Part shown: piece by piece, positions 27,066-35,645 of the stretch
Numbering within the stretch: position 1 is the stretch's first letter
How the letters are laid out: every line of letters begins with the position of its first letter
Assembly (NCBI GenBank): GCA_040388375.1
Contig: JAZKBU010000005.1
Coordinates: 62,001-126,000 of the forward strand
From: Bacteroidota bacterium
GTDB taxonomy: Bacteria; Bacteroidota; Bacteroidia; UKL13-3
Direction of reading: 5' to 3'
DNA: 64,000 nucleotides
Notes under the pieces: generated by a model
Told to the model about the DNA's origin: nothing
Seen by the model: the letters and a program-made list of their open reading frames with translations, nothing else
Database searches by the model: none
Program-made: the position numbers and the translations under genes

Positions 27066-30000
27066 CTAAGGCCTTATCAATGTAATAGAACCACGTACTA
27101 CCGTTTCTTTGTCTTGTGGGTTAAACTTATATTTAAATATATAATAGTAAACCCCGTCAGGGCAAATATTTCCTTCGTTATCTGTTTTACCATTCCAGTT
27201 GTTACCATCGTTGGCTACACCGTCTTTGGTACCTTCAAATACTTTACCACCCCAACGGTTAAATATTTGTATGTTATAGTTCGTTTGCCCTAGTATTTCT
27301 ATGTCAAACGCATCGTTTTTATTGTCGTTATCAGGCGTAAATACATTTGGAATATTGATTAAACGGGCCACAGGAATGATGGTTTTGCATAAGGTATCGT
27401 AACAGTCGTTTTTGCTTTTAGCTATTAAACATACTTTAAAACTATCGTTTAAATTGTTATAGTTATGTGTAGGGTTTTGTAAGATCGACTCGTTAGCACT
27501 ACCAGAACTAGGCTGCCCAAAATCCCACTGATATGAAACCGCATTAACAGATTTATTGGTAAATGTATAAATAGGTGAATTAGCGGCATCAATATCAAAA
27601 TCAGCTTTAATGCTTCTTACATATATTGGATGCACAGCGGTATCAATACAAGTGATAGGAGCAGTAGTTGAGGGCGTTAGTTTAATATAGTAACTACCGG
27701 AGTCACTAAAACTATATTTAAAAATAGAATCAGAACTAGGACTTAATGGTTTGGTAAATCCGGTACTGGTTTGCCATAAAAATTGTTTATATATAGTATC
27801 GGCATTATTGGTCTTAACAGTAAACTCTACATTCGGGCAAATGGTATCAGGCCCCGATAAATTAACCAATGGTTTATCGTATACCGTTACGTAAACCGGT
27901 CGCACATTAGGGTTCAATGTGTCCGGGTAAACAGAAGTACAGAAAATAATTCCACCCGTAACATTATCTGTAATAGAGTCGGTTCCCAATAGCAATATTC
28001 TATAACGGCCTGCTTTTACTAAAGTAAAATCGGTAGCCGTATCTTTTTTGGTAGATATGACAAAATCAAGCGGCCCATTTACAGTCCATTGCCAGCTTTG
28101 CAGTTGGCTGCCTGTTGTATTGTTTAATTTAATTTTTACAGGGCTACAACCTATTGTATCGCCACTGGCAACATTGTATTTAGGTTTAGGTCCTTTTATG
28201 GTTAACGGAGTAGTAATAGAATCTCTACACCCGGCTTGTGTTATAACGGTGTGCTTCAGTAAAAACGTACCGTTTTCCGTAAAGTCATGCAATGGGTCCT
28301 TTGCTTGGCTTGTACTCTTTAAATCACCAAAATCCCATTCGTACGAAATAATAGAATCGTATGGAGTACTGCCATATAACAACGATGAATCTATTTGTAA
28401 TGATTGGTCTTTTAATGGAATAATTTTAGGTGCACAAATTAAGTTGGCACTAATAGGGGCAATACCGGCTTTTACATCCACTATTTTAATTTGGTCAGTA
28501 TAGGTAAATGTATCACGACAACCTAAACTATCCTGAACAGCTATTCTTATAGTATAATTACCCGGTCTGCTGTATTTATGTTTGGGCGAATAACCTACCG
28601 GTACAAAAATATTGGTATCGCCAAAGTTATACCATATACGTTCTTTGTTTGCAGCCGCCCTAGCGGGTTTGTTCCAGTTGCCCGTGGCCAGTTTATAGTA
28701 ATCTATATCATCTAAAAACTGCACACTATCCGACACACACCGTATTGAACTGTTTACTTTAGAATTTATCCTAAAGCCCAAATAAAGAATGGTATCATAC
28801 GTTTCGGTACAGCCTTTGGTATTTAGTAAGGTGACGGAAATATGCTTAATACCCATGGTGCCAATGGTACTCGTTTGTTCATGAATAACAGAATCAGTGA
28901 GGGCAAAATTTTGTGTCTTTATAACACTTTCAAAACCAAAAGTGGCCTTTTTTAAACTGTCTTGTATGGAATCAACCATATTTAAAGTTATTTTATAGGG
29001 TGCACAAGTACCCTCTACCTTTAATCTGAATACGGGATTAAGAGGTAAAATTTGAAACATATTATGGTACCAGGCAGTATCATAACAATCACCATTTTTT
29101 ACAATTAAGCCAACGGTAACAAATCCCTTTGGGTCAATAGTATTATTGTAAACAGTAGGATAGAACTTTTTATCGGTGGGCACACTGTCCCATCGGCCTG
29201 ATAGGGAGTCAGTCATTATCCAAATTCTTTCGGGCTTACAGGTTGGTAATAGCTGATCGATTTTAAATATAAAAGCACTTGAAAAACAGAGTAGTGGCGG
29301 ACCAAGTTCACCGGGTGGAATGGTATAAAAATACAAGCCTTTTCGGGTAGGCAAATCAGGCCCTGCATCGGGCGGTGATAAGCTAAGGGTTAAAGTATCT
29401 TCGTCACTACAATTCCGAATAGGGTCGCTAATAATTAATTTTACTTTATAACAACCGGGTTTGGTTGGGTCGTACTTATGTTTAATATAAGTACTATCCT
29501 TACTGTAACGGCAGTTTACACCAACGTTTTGCCCATTTTTAGTATAGGTAGTACATGGTGGCGCAAAGCCATCGCCAAAATCCCAAAGCCAATCGGGTAC
29601 GTTTTGGTAAAAGCATGATAATTCAGGACGGGGTACCCTGAAAAATACAGTATCGTTTGGATTACACTGCGCTGCATTTAATGGTTTGGAGGTGTCGTTT
29701 GCTAAAATAGTATTAGGCCCGTAAATGTCTACAAAAGTATCAACTACTGAGTTACAGGTACCGAGTGAAGCACGCATGCGCACTTTGTATCTGCCGCAAC
29801 TAAAACGTTTGTATATTTGGTAATAAATGTCAGTAACTACGCTATCAAATAAATCATTCTTTGGGTCAAATATAATCCATGAAATATTGGCTCCTACAGC
29901 ACCCGGTACACTAAACGTATAGTTCTGGTCGCTGAAACATTTGCTGGTGTAATCAATTTGTAACTGATCGCTGAATTTAATGTTTCTGGCCCCGTTCACA

Positions 30001-30842
30001 AGTGTAAAGCTGTCTACACAATTGTTAAAATCAGTTACAATTAACTTGGGCGAAAAAAAGCCACCCTTGGTATAGTTGTGTACAAAGTTATTCCAGTTGA
30101 TTCCGCTTGAGTCAATAGTTCCATCGTCAAAATCCCATTTGAACTTTTTTATTTTACTCAGTGGCATAATACTGGTATTTAAAAAAGTAACGGGGGTGGT
30201 ATTACATTGTATAGTATATTGGGTGGTAAAACTAATTGGATCCATAGCCGGAAAAATCCTTACGGCATTGTTTCTTTCTAATCGGGTTAAGCAATTATTG
30301 GCATCGGTTACTTCTATAACCAATGAGAATAATCCGCCAAATTTTGAAGTATAGTTATGACAGAAATTTTTTGTTGCCAAAGGTGAGGGTTCAAAATTAC
30401 CATCACCCCATAAAAAAGTACGGTCAATAATGGCTGCTCCACTGCTTCCCGGTGTAGATAAATCCTGCACACAAATAGCATTGCCTTTAAAACACTGGCT
30501 GTCGCTGCTTGTTATGTTAAAAGCGGCTATAGGTTTTGCTAATACCGTCATAAGCGGACCATTAACAATACATTGGGAGTTATTGGTAAATGTAATTTTT
30601 ATGCTGGGTGTAAAAGTCCCCGTTACCGGGTAATTGTAGGTTGGATTGGCCTGTGTATTTAAAACGCCATTTCCAAAGTTCCATTCGTAAGTATTGGCCG
30701 TAAGTGTATTGTCAAAAGTTACGCTAAAGCTAACTGCATTGCCCAAACATACACTGGTAGAGGTAACAGCTATAACGCAGTTTTGTGCTTTAACACTTAA
30801 GCTAAGTAGGAATAAGGATAATAGTAAGAGGTTTTTTACCAT
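27066..30842 (-). CDS. PKD-domain surface protein with gliding-motility-type (T9SS type B) C-terminus
   Basis: 1258 residues from the ATG at 30842 (MVKNLLLLSLF, a clean signal peptide ending KAQ); an ATG five codons upstream is possible. The chain is a string of PKD/Ig-like domains with the repeated YEWNFGNG, FKWDFDDG, WLWDFGDG, YEWDFGDL and YQWDFGQP strands, each followed by HNY or HKY. The last 85 residues (IPNVFTPDNDNKNDAF, then IQIFNRWGGKVFEG, then CPDGVYYYIFKY) are the CHU_C/type B sorting domain, used for T9SS export without the type A cleavage pattern. It is probably a large adhesin. Alone on its strand. Confidence 0.93.
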   Translation of the reverse strand: MVKNLLLLSLFLLSLSVKAQNCVIAVTSTSVCLGNAVSFSVTFDNTLTANTYEWNFGNGVLNTQANPTYNYPVTGTFTPSIKITFTNNSQCIVNGPLMTVLAKPIAAFNITSSDSQCFKGNAICVQDLSTPGSSGAAIIDRTFLWGDGNFEPSPLATKNFCHNYTSKFGGLFSLVIEVTDANNCLTRLERNNAVRIFPAMDPISFTTQYTIQCNTTPVTFLNTSIMPLSKIKKFKWDFDDGTIDSSGINWNNFVHNYTKGGFFSPKLIVTDFNNCVDSFTLVNGARNIKFSDQLQIDYTSKCFSDQNYTFSVPGAVGANISWIIFDPKNDLFDSVVTDIYYQIYKRFSCGRYKVRMRASLGTCNSVVDTFVDIYGPNTILANDTSKPLNAAQCNPNDTVFFRVPRPELSCFYQNVPDWLWDFGDGFAPPCTTYTKNGQNVGVNCRYSKDSTYIKHKYDPTKPGCYKVKLIISDPIRNCSDEDTLTLSLSPPDAGPDLPTRKGLYFYTIPPGELGPPLLCFSSAFIFKIDQLLPTCKPERIWIMTDSLSGRWDSVPTDKKFYPTVYNNTIDPKGFVTVGLIVKNGDCYDTAWYHNMFQILPLNPVFRLKVEGTCAPYKITLNMVDSIQDSLKKATFGFESVIKTQNFALTDSVIHEQTSTIGTMGIKHISVTLLNTKGCTETYDTILYLGFRINSKVNSSIRCVSDSVQFLDDIDYYKLATGNWNKPARAAANKERIWYNFGDTNIFVPVGYSPKHKYSRPGNYTIRIAVQDSLGCRDTFTYTDQIKIVDVKAGIAPISANLICAPKIIPLKDQSLQIDSSLLYGSTPYDSIISYEWDFGDLKSTSQAKDPLHDFTENGTFLLKHTVITQAGCRDSITTPLTIKGPKPKYNVASGDTIGCSPVKIKLNNTTGSQLQSWQWTVNGPLDFVISTKKDTATDFTLVKAGRYRILLLGTDSITDNVTGGIIFCTSVYPDTLNPNVRPVYVTVYDKPLVNLSGPDTICPNVEFTVKTNNADTIYKQFLWQTSTGFTKPLSPSSDSIFKYSFSDSGSYYIKLTPSTTAPITCIDTAVHPIYVRSIKADFDIDAANSPIYTFTNKSVNAVSYQWDFGQPSSGSANESILQNPTHNYNNLNDSFKVCLIAKSKNDCYDTLCKTIIPVARLINIPNVFTPDNDNKNDAFDIEILGQTNYNIQIFNRWGGKVFEGTKDGVANDGNNWNGKTDNEGNICPDGVYYYIFKYKFNPQDKETVVRGSITLIRP

Positions 30843-30996
30843 ATTGTATATGTTCAAAAATGCACCTATTAGGTTGCATCGCTATTGTTTTTTATAAGCC
30901 AAAACGAATATAACCATGTTTTATATTACCTTATATGCCTATTTATGTAATTTTTTCTTAATTGTTTAAATATGTTTTACTTATGAGATAATCTGT

Positions 30997-31497
30997 TTAC
31001 ATTAAGTGCAGTAAATTAGCTATGTCCTCTTCGAGTGTATTTTTAGCTTTTTCAATAATACGTCCTTGCTCTTTACCATCTTTAAAAAATATAAAAGTAG
31101 GTACATTGGTCACTTGCAAAACACTAACATTAAGCGCATTTGTTTCCTTTTGCTCGTTTACCATTATCAGCTCAATATTTTTATTCGGAATGCCAATGGC
31201 ATCGGCTAATTTGTAAAAATGAGGCAATTCTCTTTGTGTATCACCACACCAGGTACCAGCAATTACCAGTATTTTTAAATCTTCTTTTAAAGGTTTTAGT
31301 TGGTTTACAATTTCTGGGTTTGGTTTATAGTTTGTGTAACCTTCATCAAACCATTTAAAGTTTTTGTTATTGCTTAAATCACTTTTTGAAACACGTCCGT
31401 TTAAAATCATATTGCCATTTTGGTTTTGAGAAGTAAAGTTTTTACAAGTAGTGCAAGCACCTATTGTAAACAATAAAAAGATATAAAAATATTTCAT
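30997..31497 (-). CDS. Thioredoxin-like lipoprotein with single active-site cysteine
   Basis: 166 residues. The lipobox TIGAC (Cys15) gives a lipoprotein signal. Residues 70-100 LVIAGTWCGDTQRELPHFYKLAD carry a thioredoxin active site in which CxxC is replaced by Cys-Gly-Asp-Thr, so only the first Cys remains. Later NVPTFIFFKDGKEQGRI has the usual cis-Pro (TNVPTF). It is periplasmic or outer-membrane facing. A single-Cys thioredoxin cannot do a normal dithiol reaction; it may act through mixed disulphides or as a binding domain. Monocistronic. Confidence 0.85.
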   Translation of the reverse strand: MKYFYIFLLFTIGACTTCKNFTSQNQNGNMILNGRVSKSDLSNNKNFKWFDEGYTNYKPNPEIVNQLKPLKEDLKILVIAGTWCGDTQRELPHFYKLADAIGIPNKNIELIMVNEQKETNALNVSVLQVTNVPTFIFFKDGKEQGRIIEKAKNTLEEDIANLLHLM

Positions 31498-31611
31498 GTA
31501 TTAGTTGGAATAAATAATAACAATAATACTAATAATAGTTTGATAAATGAGTATTTAACCACAGCCGTTTATTCAGGCTTTTAACGGGTAAAAAAAGTAG
31601 GGACAACAGCA

Positions 31612-31971
31612 CTAAATGGTACTGATAAAATTGAAAATGCGCTGAGGTAAATGGGTTAAATCGGCTGTTTTATCTAGGCAAATAGAAATATGTCCGTTGT
31701 CAATTTCTTTGATTAGTTGAAAGAAGTTGCCATAGGCTATAATCATAAAATTTAAACCGCCACAATCAACATTGCCTCTTTGCCTTGCCAAAGTTAATAA
31801 AGCTGGATTGACAAACAACTCTTCGTATTTATCACTTTCGCCCGAAGAGTTATCAGGATGTTGTTGTTTTTGCTTAGCCGTTAAATGCTGATTTCTGTAA
31901 ATAGCAACGTACCTTATTTGCTCAGAAAATTGAAATAAGGATGCTATTATTTTATCATCTTCCTGTTGCAT
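31612..31971 (-). CDS. Small protein co-encoded with dnaX, unknown function
   Basis: 119 residues. Helical N-terminus, a QKQQHPDNSSGES linker, then NVDCGGLNFMIIAYGNFFQLIKEIDNGH-type strands and a final helix LTHLPQRIFNFI. The second half could be a roadblock-like or small alpha/beta fold. It starts 1 nt after the dnaX long-form stop, so the two form an operon. No family recognised with certainty. Confidence 0.65.
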   Translation of the reverse strand: MQQEDDKIIASLFQFSEQIRYVAIYRNQHLTAKQKQQHPDNSSGESDKYEELFVNPALLTLARQRGNVDCGGLNFMIIAYGNFFQLIKEIDNGHISICLDKTADLTHLPQRIFNFISTI

Positions 31972-31972
31972 A

Positions 31973-32665
31973 TTAGTAGTCTAATTCCAATTCAAGTAAT
32001 TGCCTTAAAGTAGCCAGGTTAGGGTTTTGCTCCGTCATTTTATTAAACTTATCTTCTACCGAAAGCGATTTAGTTTCAGGAATCAGTGTAGGGTCAATGG
32101 TGAACTCAACATCTATAGTCGTATTTTTAAGTTGCGTTCTTAAAAATTGAATAATATTTAAACGCTGGTCTTCAAACAAACTTTTTTCATGGTTACTGCC
32201 TAGTACAATGCTAACCATGTTGGTTTCAGATAACTTGAGTGTACGTTCTTTTATAAAGCTTAAACTGGCTTTTTCAATTTGCCTCACGTAGTCTTTCCAG
32301 GTTTTAACCAAATCGTCATAAGTAAAAGATTCATCAACGTTTGTTATTACGATGCTTTCCTTCTTTTCCTCGTCTTCTGTTTGGCTGGTGAGTATGGCTG
32401 TTTTAAGTCTTTCTGCCATCTCCTCCTTTTTCTGCGATAGCAAATCATCAGCTCTTTTGCCAAACAAACTTCCGCCTGTATTGCCGGTAAAAGAAGGTTT
32501 TTCAGTAACAGGCTTTGGTGTAGTTTCCGTATTGGCAGCAACTACATTTGGCAGCGGTTCTGCAATTGGTTTTACTTCCTCTTGTATGGTGGTATTGGTT
32601 AAAGTAGCAGTAGTACTGGTGTTATCCGGCATATTGATGCCAGTATTTTCAGTAGTATCAGTTAT
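31973..32665 (-). CDS. dnaX: dnaX tau-specific C-terminal part, reached by frameshift
   Basis: The frame open from 32665 encodes 11 codons (ITDTTENTGIN) before an ATG at 32632 and then 219 residues. It is in the -1 frame relative to the upstream gene. Residues up to about 75 are a low-complexity Thr/Pro/Glu linker, then FGKRADDLLSQKKEEMAERL and a helical/beta domain (residues 105-219) like the tau domain that binds the polymerase alpha subunit. Together with the first part it would give a tau of about 608 residues (378 + 11 + 219). It is not a separate gene: an ATG-initiated independent product is the less likely alternative. Confidence 0.75.
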   Translation of the reverse strand: MTDTTENTGINMPDNTSTTATLTNTTIQEEVKPIAEPLPNVVAANTETTPKPVTEKPSFTGNTGGSLFGKRADDLLSQKKEEMAERLKTAILTSQTEDEEKKESIVITNVDESFTYDDLVKTWKDYVRQIEKASLSFIKERTLKLSETNMVSIVLGSNHEKSLFEDQRLNIIQFLRTQLKNTTIDVEFTIDPTLIPETKSLSVEDKFNKMTEQNPNLATLRQLLELELDY

Positions 32666-32676
32666 TTTTTTTTTAG
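32626..32676 (-). promoter_or_regulatory. dnaX slip site: ten A residues, stop, and downstream hairpin
   Basis: On the minus strand GAA CTA AAA AAA AAA TAA ends the 0 frame; the run of ten A residues is at 32674-32665. A -1 shift or one extra A in the transcript opens the tau frame (ATA ACT GAT). About 21 nt later CTGGCAT and ATGCCGG (32643-32626, loop CAAT) form a 7-bp stem. The layout fits transcript slippage as in Thermus dnaX; a hairpin could also support ribosomal shifting. Confidence 0.65.
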
Positions 32677-33798
32677 TTCAACATTGCCATTTTGCAAGTT
32701 GATATAAGATTGTAGGTGGCAAAGTTTCATTAAGCAAAGCTCTACATGAAGCCTTTGGTTTTTGGCCGCTTTGTAATCAAGTTCACATTTGTTTAATACA
32801 TTTAATGCATTAATGAGTAATCCTGAACTGGCTGCAGCGCCTTGCTCCATAAACTTTTTAGCCACACTTTGTGATACTTCAAGTAGTTTAACCGTATCTG
32901 GGTGTTTACATACCAATAAGTTTCTGATATGCTCGCTAAAGCCTCCTAAAAAATGAAGTGAATCAAATCCATTGGTTAATATATCATCAAACAGCAATAA
33001 CATACCTGCTAAATCTTCGTTTAACAGTAAGTTTACGGCTTTAAAGTAATAGTCGTAATCAAGTATGTTTAAGTTATTTATTACATCTTGGTACTTAATA
33101 TTATTACCGCTAAAACTAACAATCCTGTCAAAAATAGAAAGAGCATCACGCATAGCGCCATCAGCTTTTTGCGCTATAATATGTAGTGCATCTTCATCGG
33201 CAGTAATGTTTTCTTTTTCACAAATTTGTTTAAGCTGCTTTACTGCATCGTCAATTTTTATTCTGTGAAAATCAAAAACCTGGCAACGGGAAATAATAGT
33301 CGGTAAAATTTTATGTTTTTCTGTAGTAGCTAAAATAAACTTAGCGTATGGAGGTGGTTCTTCTAATGTTTTTAAAAAGGCATTGAACGCTTGCGCACTC
33401 AACATGTGAACCTCATCAATAATATATATTTTATAAGTAGCTCCTTGTGGTGCATACCTAACTTGTTCTACCAAAGCCCTTATATCGTCAACCGAGTTAT
33501 TGCTGGCAGCATCTAATTCATATATGTTAAACGAAGCATTGTTGTTAAAAGCATTGCAACTATCACAGTTATTACAGGCTTCTAATTCAGGTGTAAGATT
33601 GGTACAGTTAATGGTTTTTGCTAAAAGTCTGGCCGATGTAGTTTTACCTACACCACGTGGTCCACAAAATAAAAAGGCGTGCGCTAAATGTCTGTTTTTA
33701 ATAGCATTTTTTAAAGTTTGTACAACATGGCCTTGGCCAATTACTGTATCGAAACTAGCCGGACGATATTTACGGGCAGACACCACAAAATTTTCCAT
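32662..33798 (-). CDS. dnaX: DNA polymerase III gamma subunit (clamp loader), short product
   Basis: 378 residues from the ATG at 33798 (MENFVVSARKYRP, the standard dnaX opening; an upstream ATG at 33825 gives an unusual leader). Walker A GPRGVGKTTSARLL, zinc cysteines in CTNLTPELEACNNCDSCNAF, DExx-type IIDEVHML, sensor 1 ILATTEKHKI and the SRC motif ISRCQVFDF are intact. The DNA clamp loader loads the beta clamp during replication. The normal tau tail is missing because of the A10 run before TAA; see the downstream part. Gamma made by frameshift or slippage is well known in E. coli and Thermus. Confidence 0.93.
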   Translation of the reverse strand: MENFVVSARKYRPASFDTVIGQGHVVQTLKNAIKNRHLAHAFLFCGPRGVGKTTSARLLAKTINCTNLTPELEACNNCDSCNAFNNNASFNIYELDAASNNSVDDIRALVEQVRYAPQGATYKIYIIDEVHMLSAQAFNAFLKTLEEPPPYAKFILATTEKHKILPTIISRCQVFDFHRIKIDDAVKQLKQICEKENITADEDALHIIAQKADGAMRDALSIFDRIVSFSGNNIKYQDVINNLNILDYDYYFKAVNLLLNEDLAGMLLLFDDILTNGFDSLHFLGGFSEHIRNLLVCKHPDTVKLLEVSQSVAKKFMEQGAAASSGLLINALNVLNKCELDYKAAKNQRLHVELCLMKLCHLQSYINLQNGNVELKKK

Positions 33799-33969
33799 GC
33801 CCGCAATTAATTTCATTTTTTGCATAAAATAAAACTTTTTGTGCTTTGTTGATATATTGTTGGTGGTACCCAGCGGTCAACTGTTTTATGAGCAGACTTT
33901 TAGCTATAAATGTAATCTGTTAGCTAAAGTCTGTTATGAAAATAACGGGAAGCATTATTTGGGAAAAAA

Positions 33970-34001
33970 TTTGTGCTTCAAACCATATTAGTTTAATTTC
34001 G
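33970..34001 (+). promoter_or_regulatory. Candidate promoter for truB
   Basis: TTTG (33970-33973), 20-nt spacer, TAATTTCG (33994-34001), one mismatch from TAnnTTTG. It ends 18 nt before the truB ATG. Confidence 0.4.
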
Positions 34002-34019
34002 AAGCCAAGAAAGGTATAA

Positions 34020-34751
34020 ATGAAAAAAGCGCATGTTTCGCAAATAAATGCATTGCAGGATGTTATTCTGGTAAACAAACCATTGGGATGGACAAGTTTT
34101 CAGGTGGTAAATAAATTGCGCTATGCCATTACCCGGTTTCACAAAGAAAGTTTATTGGAAAACAATGGGCAAAAACGCAGAATAAAAGTAGGACATGCAG
34201 GCACACTCGATCCTTTAGCTACCGGTTTATTAATTATTTGTGTGGGAAAAGAAACCAAAAATATAGACCAATACATGGCTACTGAAAAGGAATATACGGG
34301 GAGTTTTTGTTTAGGTGCTACCAGACCCAGTTACGATAAAGAAACAGAAATTAACCAGCACTTTGAAACAAGCCATATTACCAATGAATTGATAATGGAA
34401 GTAGCTGCCGGTTTTGTAGGAGAGCAAATGCAAATGCCACCCATATTTTCAGCCATAAAAAAAGATGGACAAAGGGCATACAACGCAGCGCGTAGTGGCA
34501 CTGAAATAGTTTTAGATAAGCGATTGATTAATATACTATCGTTTGAGATTACAAAAATTGAAATGCCTTTGGTTTACTTTAAAATAGTATGTAGCAAAGG
34601 AACTTATATACGCAGTATTGCAAACGATTTTGGCGAAAAATTAAGCAGCGGTGCTTACCTTGATTCACTGTGCAGAACAGCTAGTGGAAACTATCTTTTA
34701 ACCGATGCGGTAACCATTGAAGAATTTTTGCAGGTAGAAAATAAAGAATAA
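34020..34751 (+). CDS. truB: tRNA pseudouridine-55 synthase
   Basis: 243 residues. Converts U55 of the T-loop in tRNA to pseudouridine. The catalytic Asp64 is in GHAGTLDPLATGLL; the N-terminal VNKPLGWTSFQVV and the later MQMPPIFSAIKKDGQRAYNAAR and KIVCSKGTYIRSIANDFGE (TruB motif III) are present. The length is near that of TruB without an extended PUA domain, as in other Bacteroidota. It precedes the hydrolase gene by 22 nt in the same direction. Confidence 0.96.
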   Translation: MKKAHVSQINALQDVILVNKPLGWTSFQVVNKLRYAITRFHKESLLENNGQKRRIKVGHAGTLDPLATGLLIICVGKETKNIDQYMATEKEYTGSFCLGATRPSYDKETEINQHFETSHITNELIMEVAAGFVGEQMQMPPIFSAIKKDGQRAYNAARSGTEIVLDKRLINILSFEITKIEMPLVYFKIVCSKGTYIRSIANDFGEKLSSGAYLDSLCRTASGNYLLTDAVTIEEFLQVENKE

Positions 34752-34773
34752 GTAGTTTTAAATTGATAAAAAT

Positions 34774-35607
34774 ATGAAATCATATAGCATAGAAACAGGA
34801 CGGTTTAAATTAGATGGTGGAGCCATGTTTGGTGTAGTTCCTAAATCAATCTGGAACAAGTTAAATCCGGCCGATGATAACAATATGATTAGTTTGGCTA
34901 TGCGTTGTTTATTAATTGAAGATGGAAACAGGTTGATGTTAATAGACAATGGAATGGGCGATAAACAAGATGCTAAATTTTTTGGACATTATTATATGCA
35001 TGGCGATTTTACATTGGAGAAATCGCTGGCAGCACATGGCTTTACAACTGATGATATAACAGATATGGTTTTAACACATTTGCATTTTGACCATTGTGGT
35101 GGCAGCATAAAATGGAACAGTGACAGAACCAAATATGAAACAGCTTTTAAAAATGCTACTTACTGGATTGCTGATGCACACTGGCAAGAAGCTATAGCAC
35201 CCAACCCAAGAGAAAAGGCTAGTTTTTTAAAAGAAAATATTTTACCGATTGAAGAAAGCGGACAATTAAAATTATTGAAACAAAACGAAAAATTCCATTC
35301 AGAAATTGATTTACTTTTTACCGTTGGGCATACCAATAACATGATGCATCCCATTGTACCTTATAACAATACTAAATTGATTTATTTGGCTGATGTAATA
35401 CCAACTATGGCGCATATTCCTACCCCTTATGTAATGGGCTATGATGTGCGTCCGCTTGATACGATGAAAGAAAAAACTAATATTTTAAAGCAAGCTGCCG
35501 ATAACAATTATTTACTCTATTTTGAACACGACCCATTCAACGAAATGTGTTCGGTGCACGAAACAGAAAAAGGCATCAGGGTAAAAGATATTTTAAAAAT
35601 GGAGTAA
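34774..35607 (+). CDS. Metallo-beta-lactamase-fold hydrolase
   Basis: 277 residues. The zinc-binding THLHFDHCGG has H102, H104, D106 and H107; the third ligand group is at GHTNNMMHP and the bridging aspartate at YLADVIP, with the final histidine in YFEHDP. This is the quorum-quenching-lactonase/hydrolase branch of the MBL fold: a cytoplasmic hydrolase of an unknown ester, lactone or thioester. No signal peptide. It follows truB closely, ending at a strong bidirectional terminator. Confidence 0.9.
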   Translation: MKSYSIETGRFKLDGGAMFGVVPKSIWNKLNPADDNNMISLAMRCLLIEDGNRLMLIDNGMGDKQDAKFFGHYYMHGDFTLEKSLAAHGFTTDDITDMVLTHLHFDHCGGSIKWNSDRTKYETAFKNATYWIADAHWQEAIAPNPREKASFLKENILPIEESGQLKLLKQNEKFHSEIDLLFTVGHTNNMMHPIVPYNNTKLIYLADVIPTMAHIPTPYVMGYDVRPLDTMKEKTNILKQAADNNYLLYFEHDPFNEMCSVHETEKGIRVKDILKME

Positions 35608-35608
35608 T

Positions 35609-35641
35609 AAAAAAAGTGGTATTTATTGTACCACTTTTTTT
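35609..35641. terminator. Bidirectional terminator between hydrolase and DUF4175 gene
   Basis: AAAAAAAGTGGTA / TACCACTTTTTTT stem with loop TTTATTG, and A/T runs at both ends. Confidence 0.85.
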
Positions 35642-35645
35642 ATGC

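Noticed and set aside
32632-32632. Independent gene for the 219-residue tau-like part starting at 32632
   Set aside because: The frame stays open upstream to the A run, and the part looks like the tau tail; a separate start is not needed.
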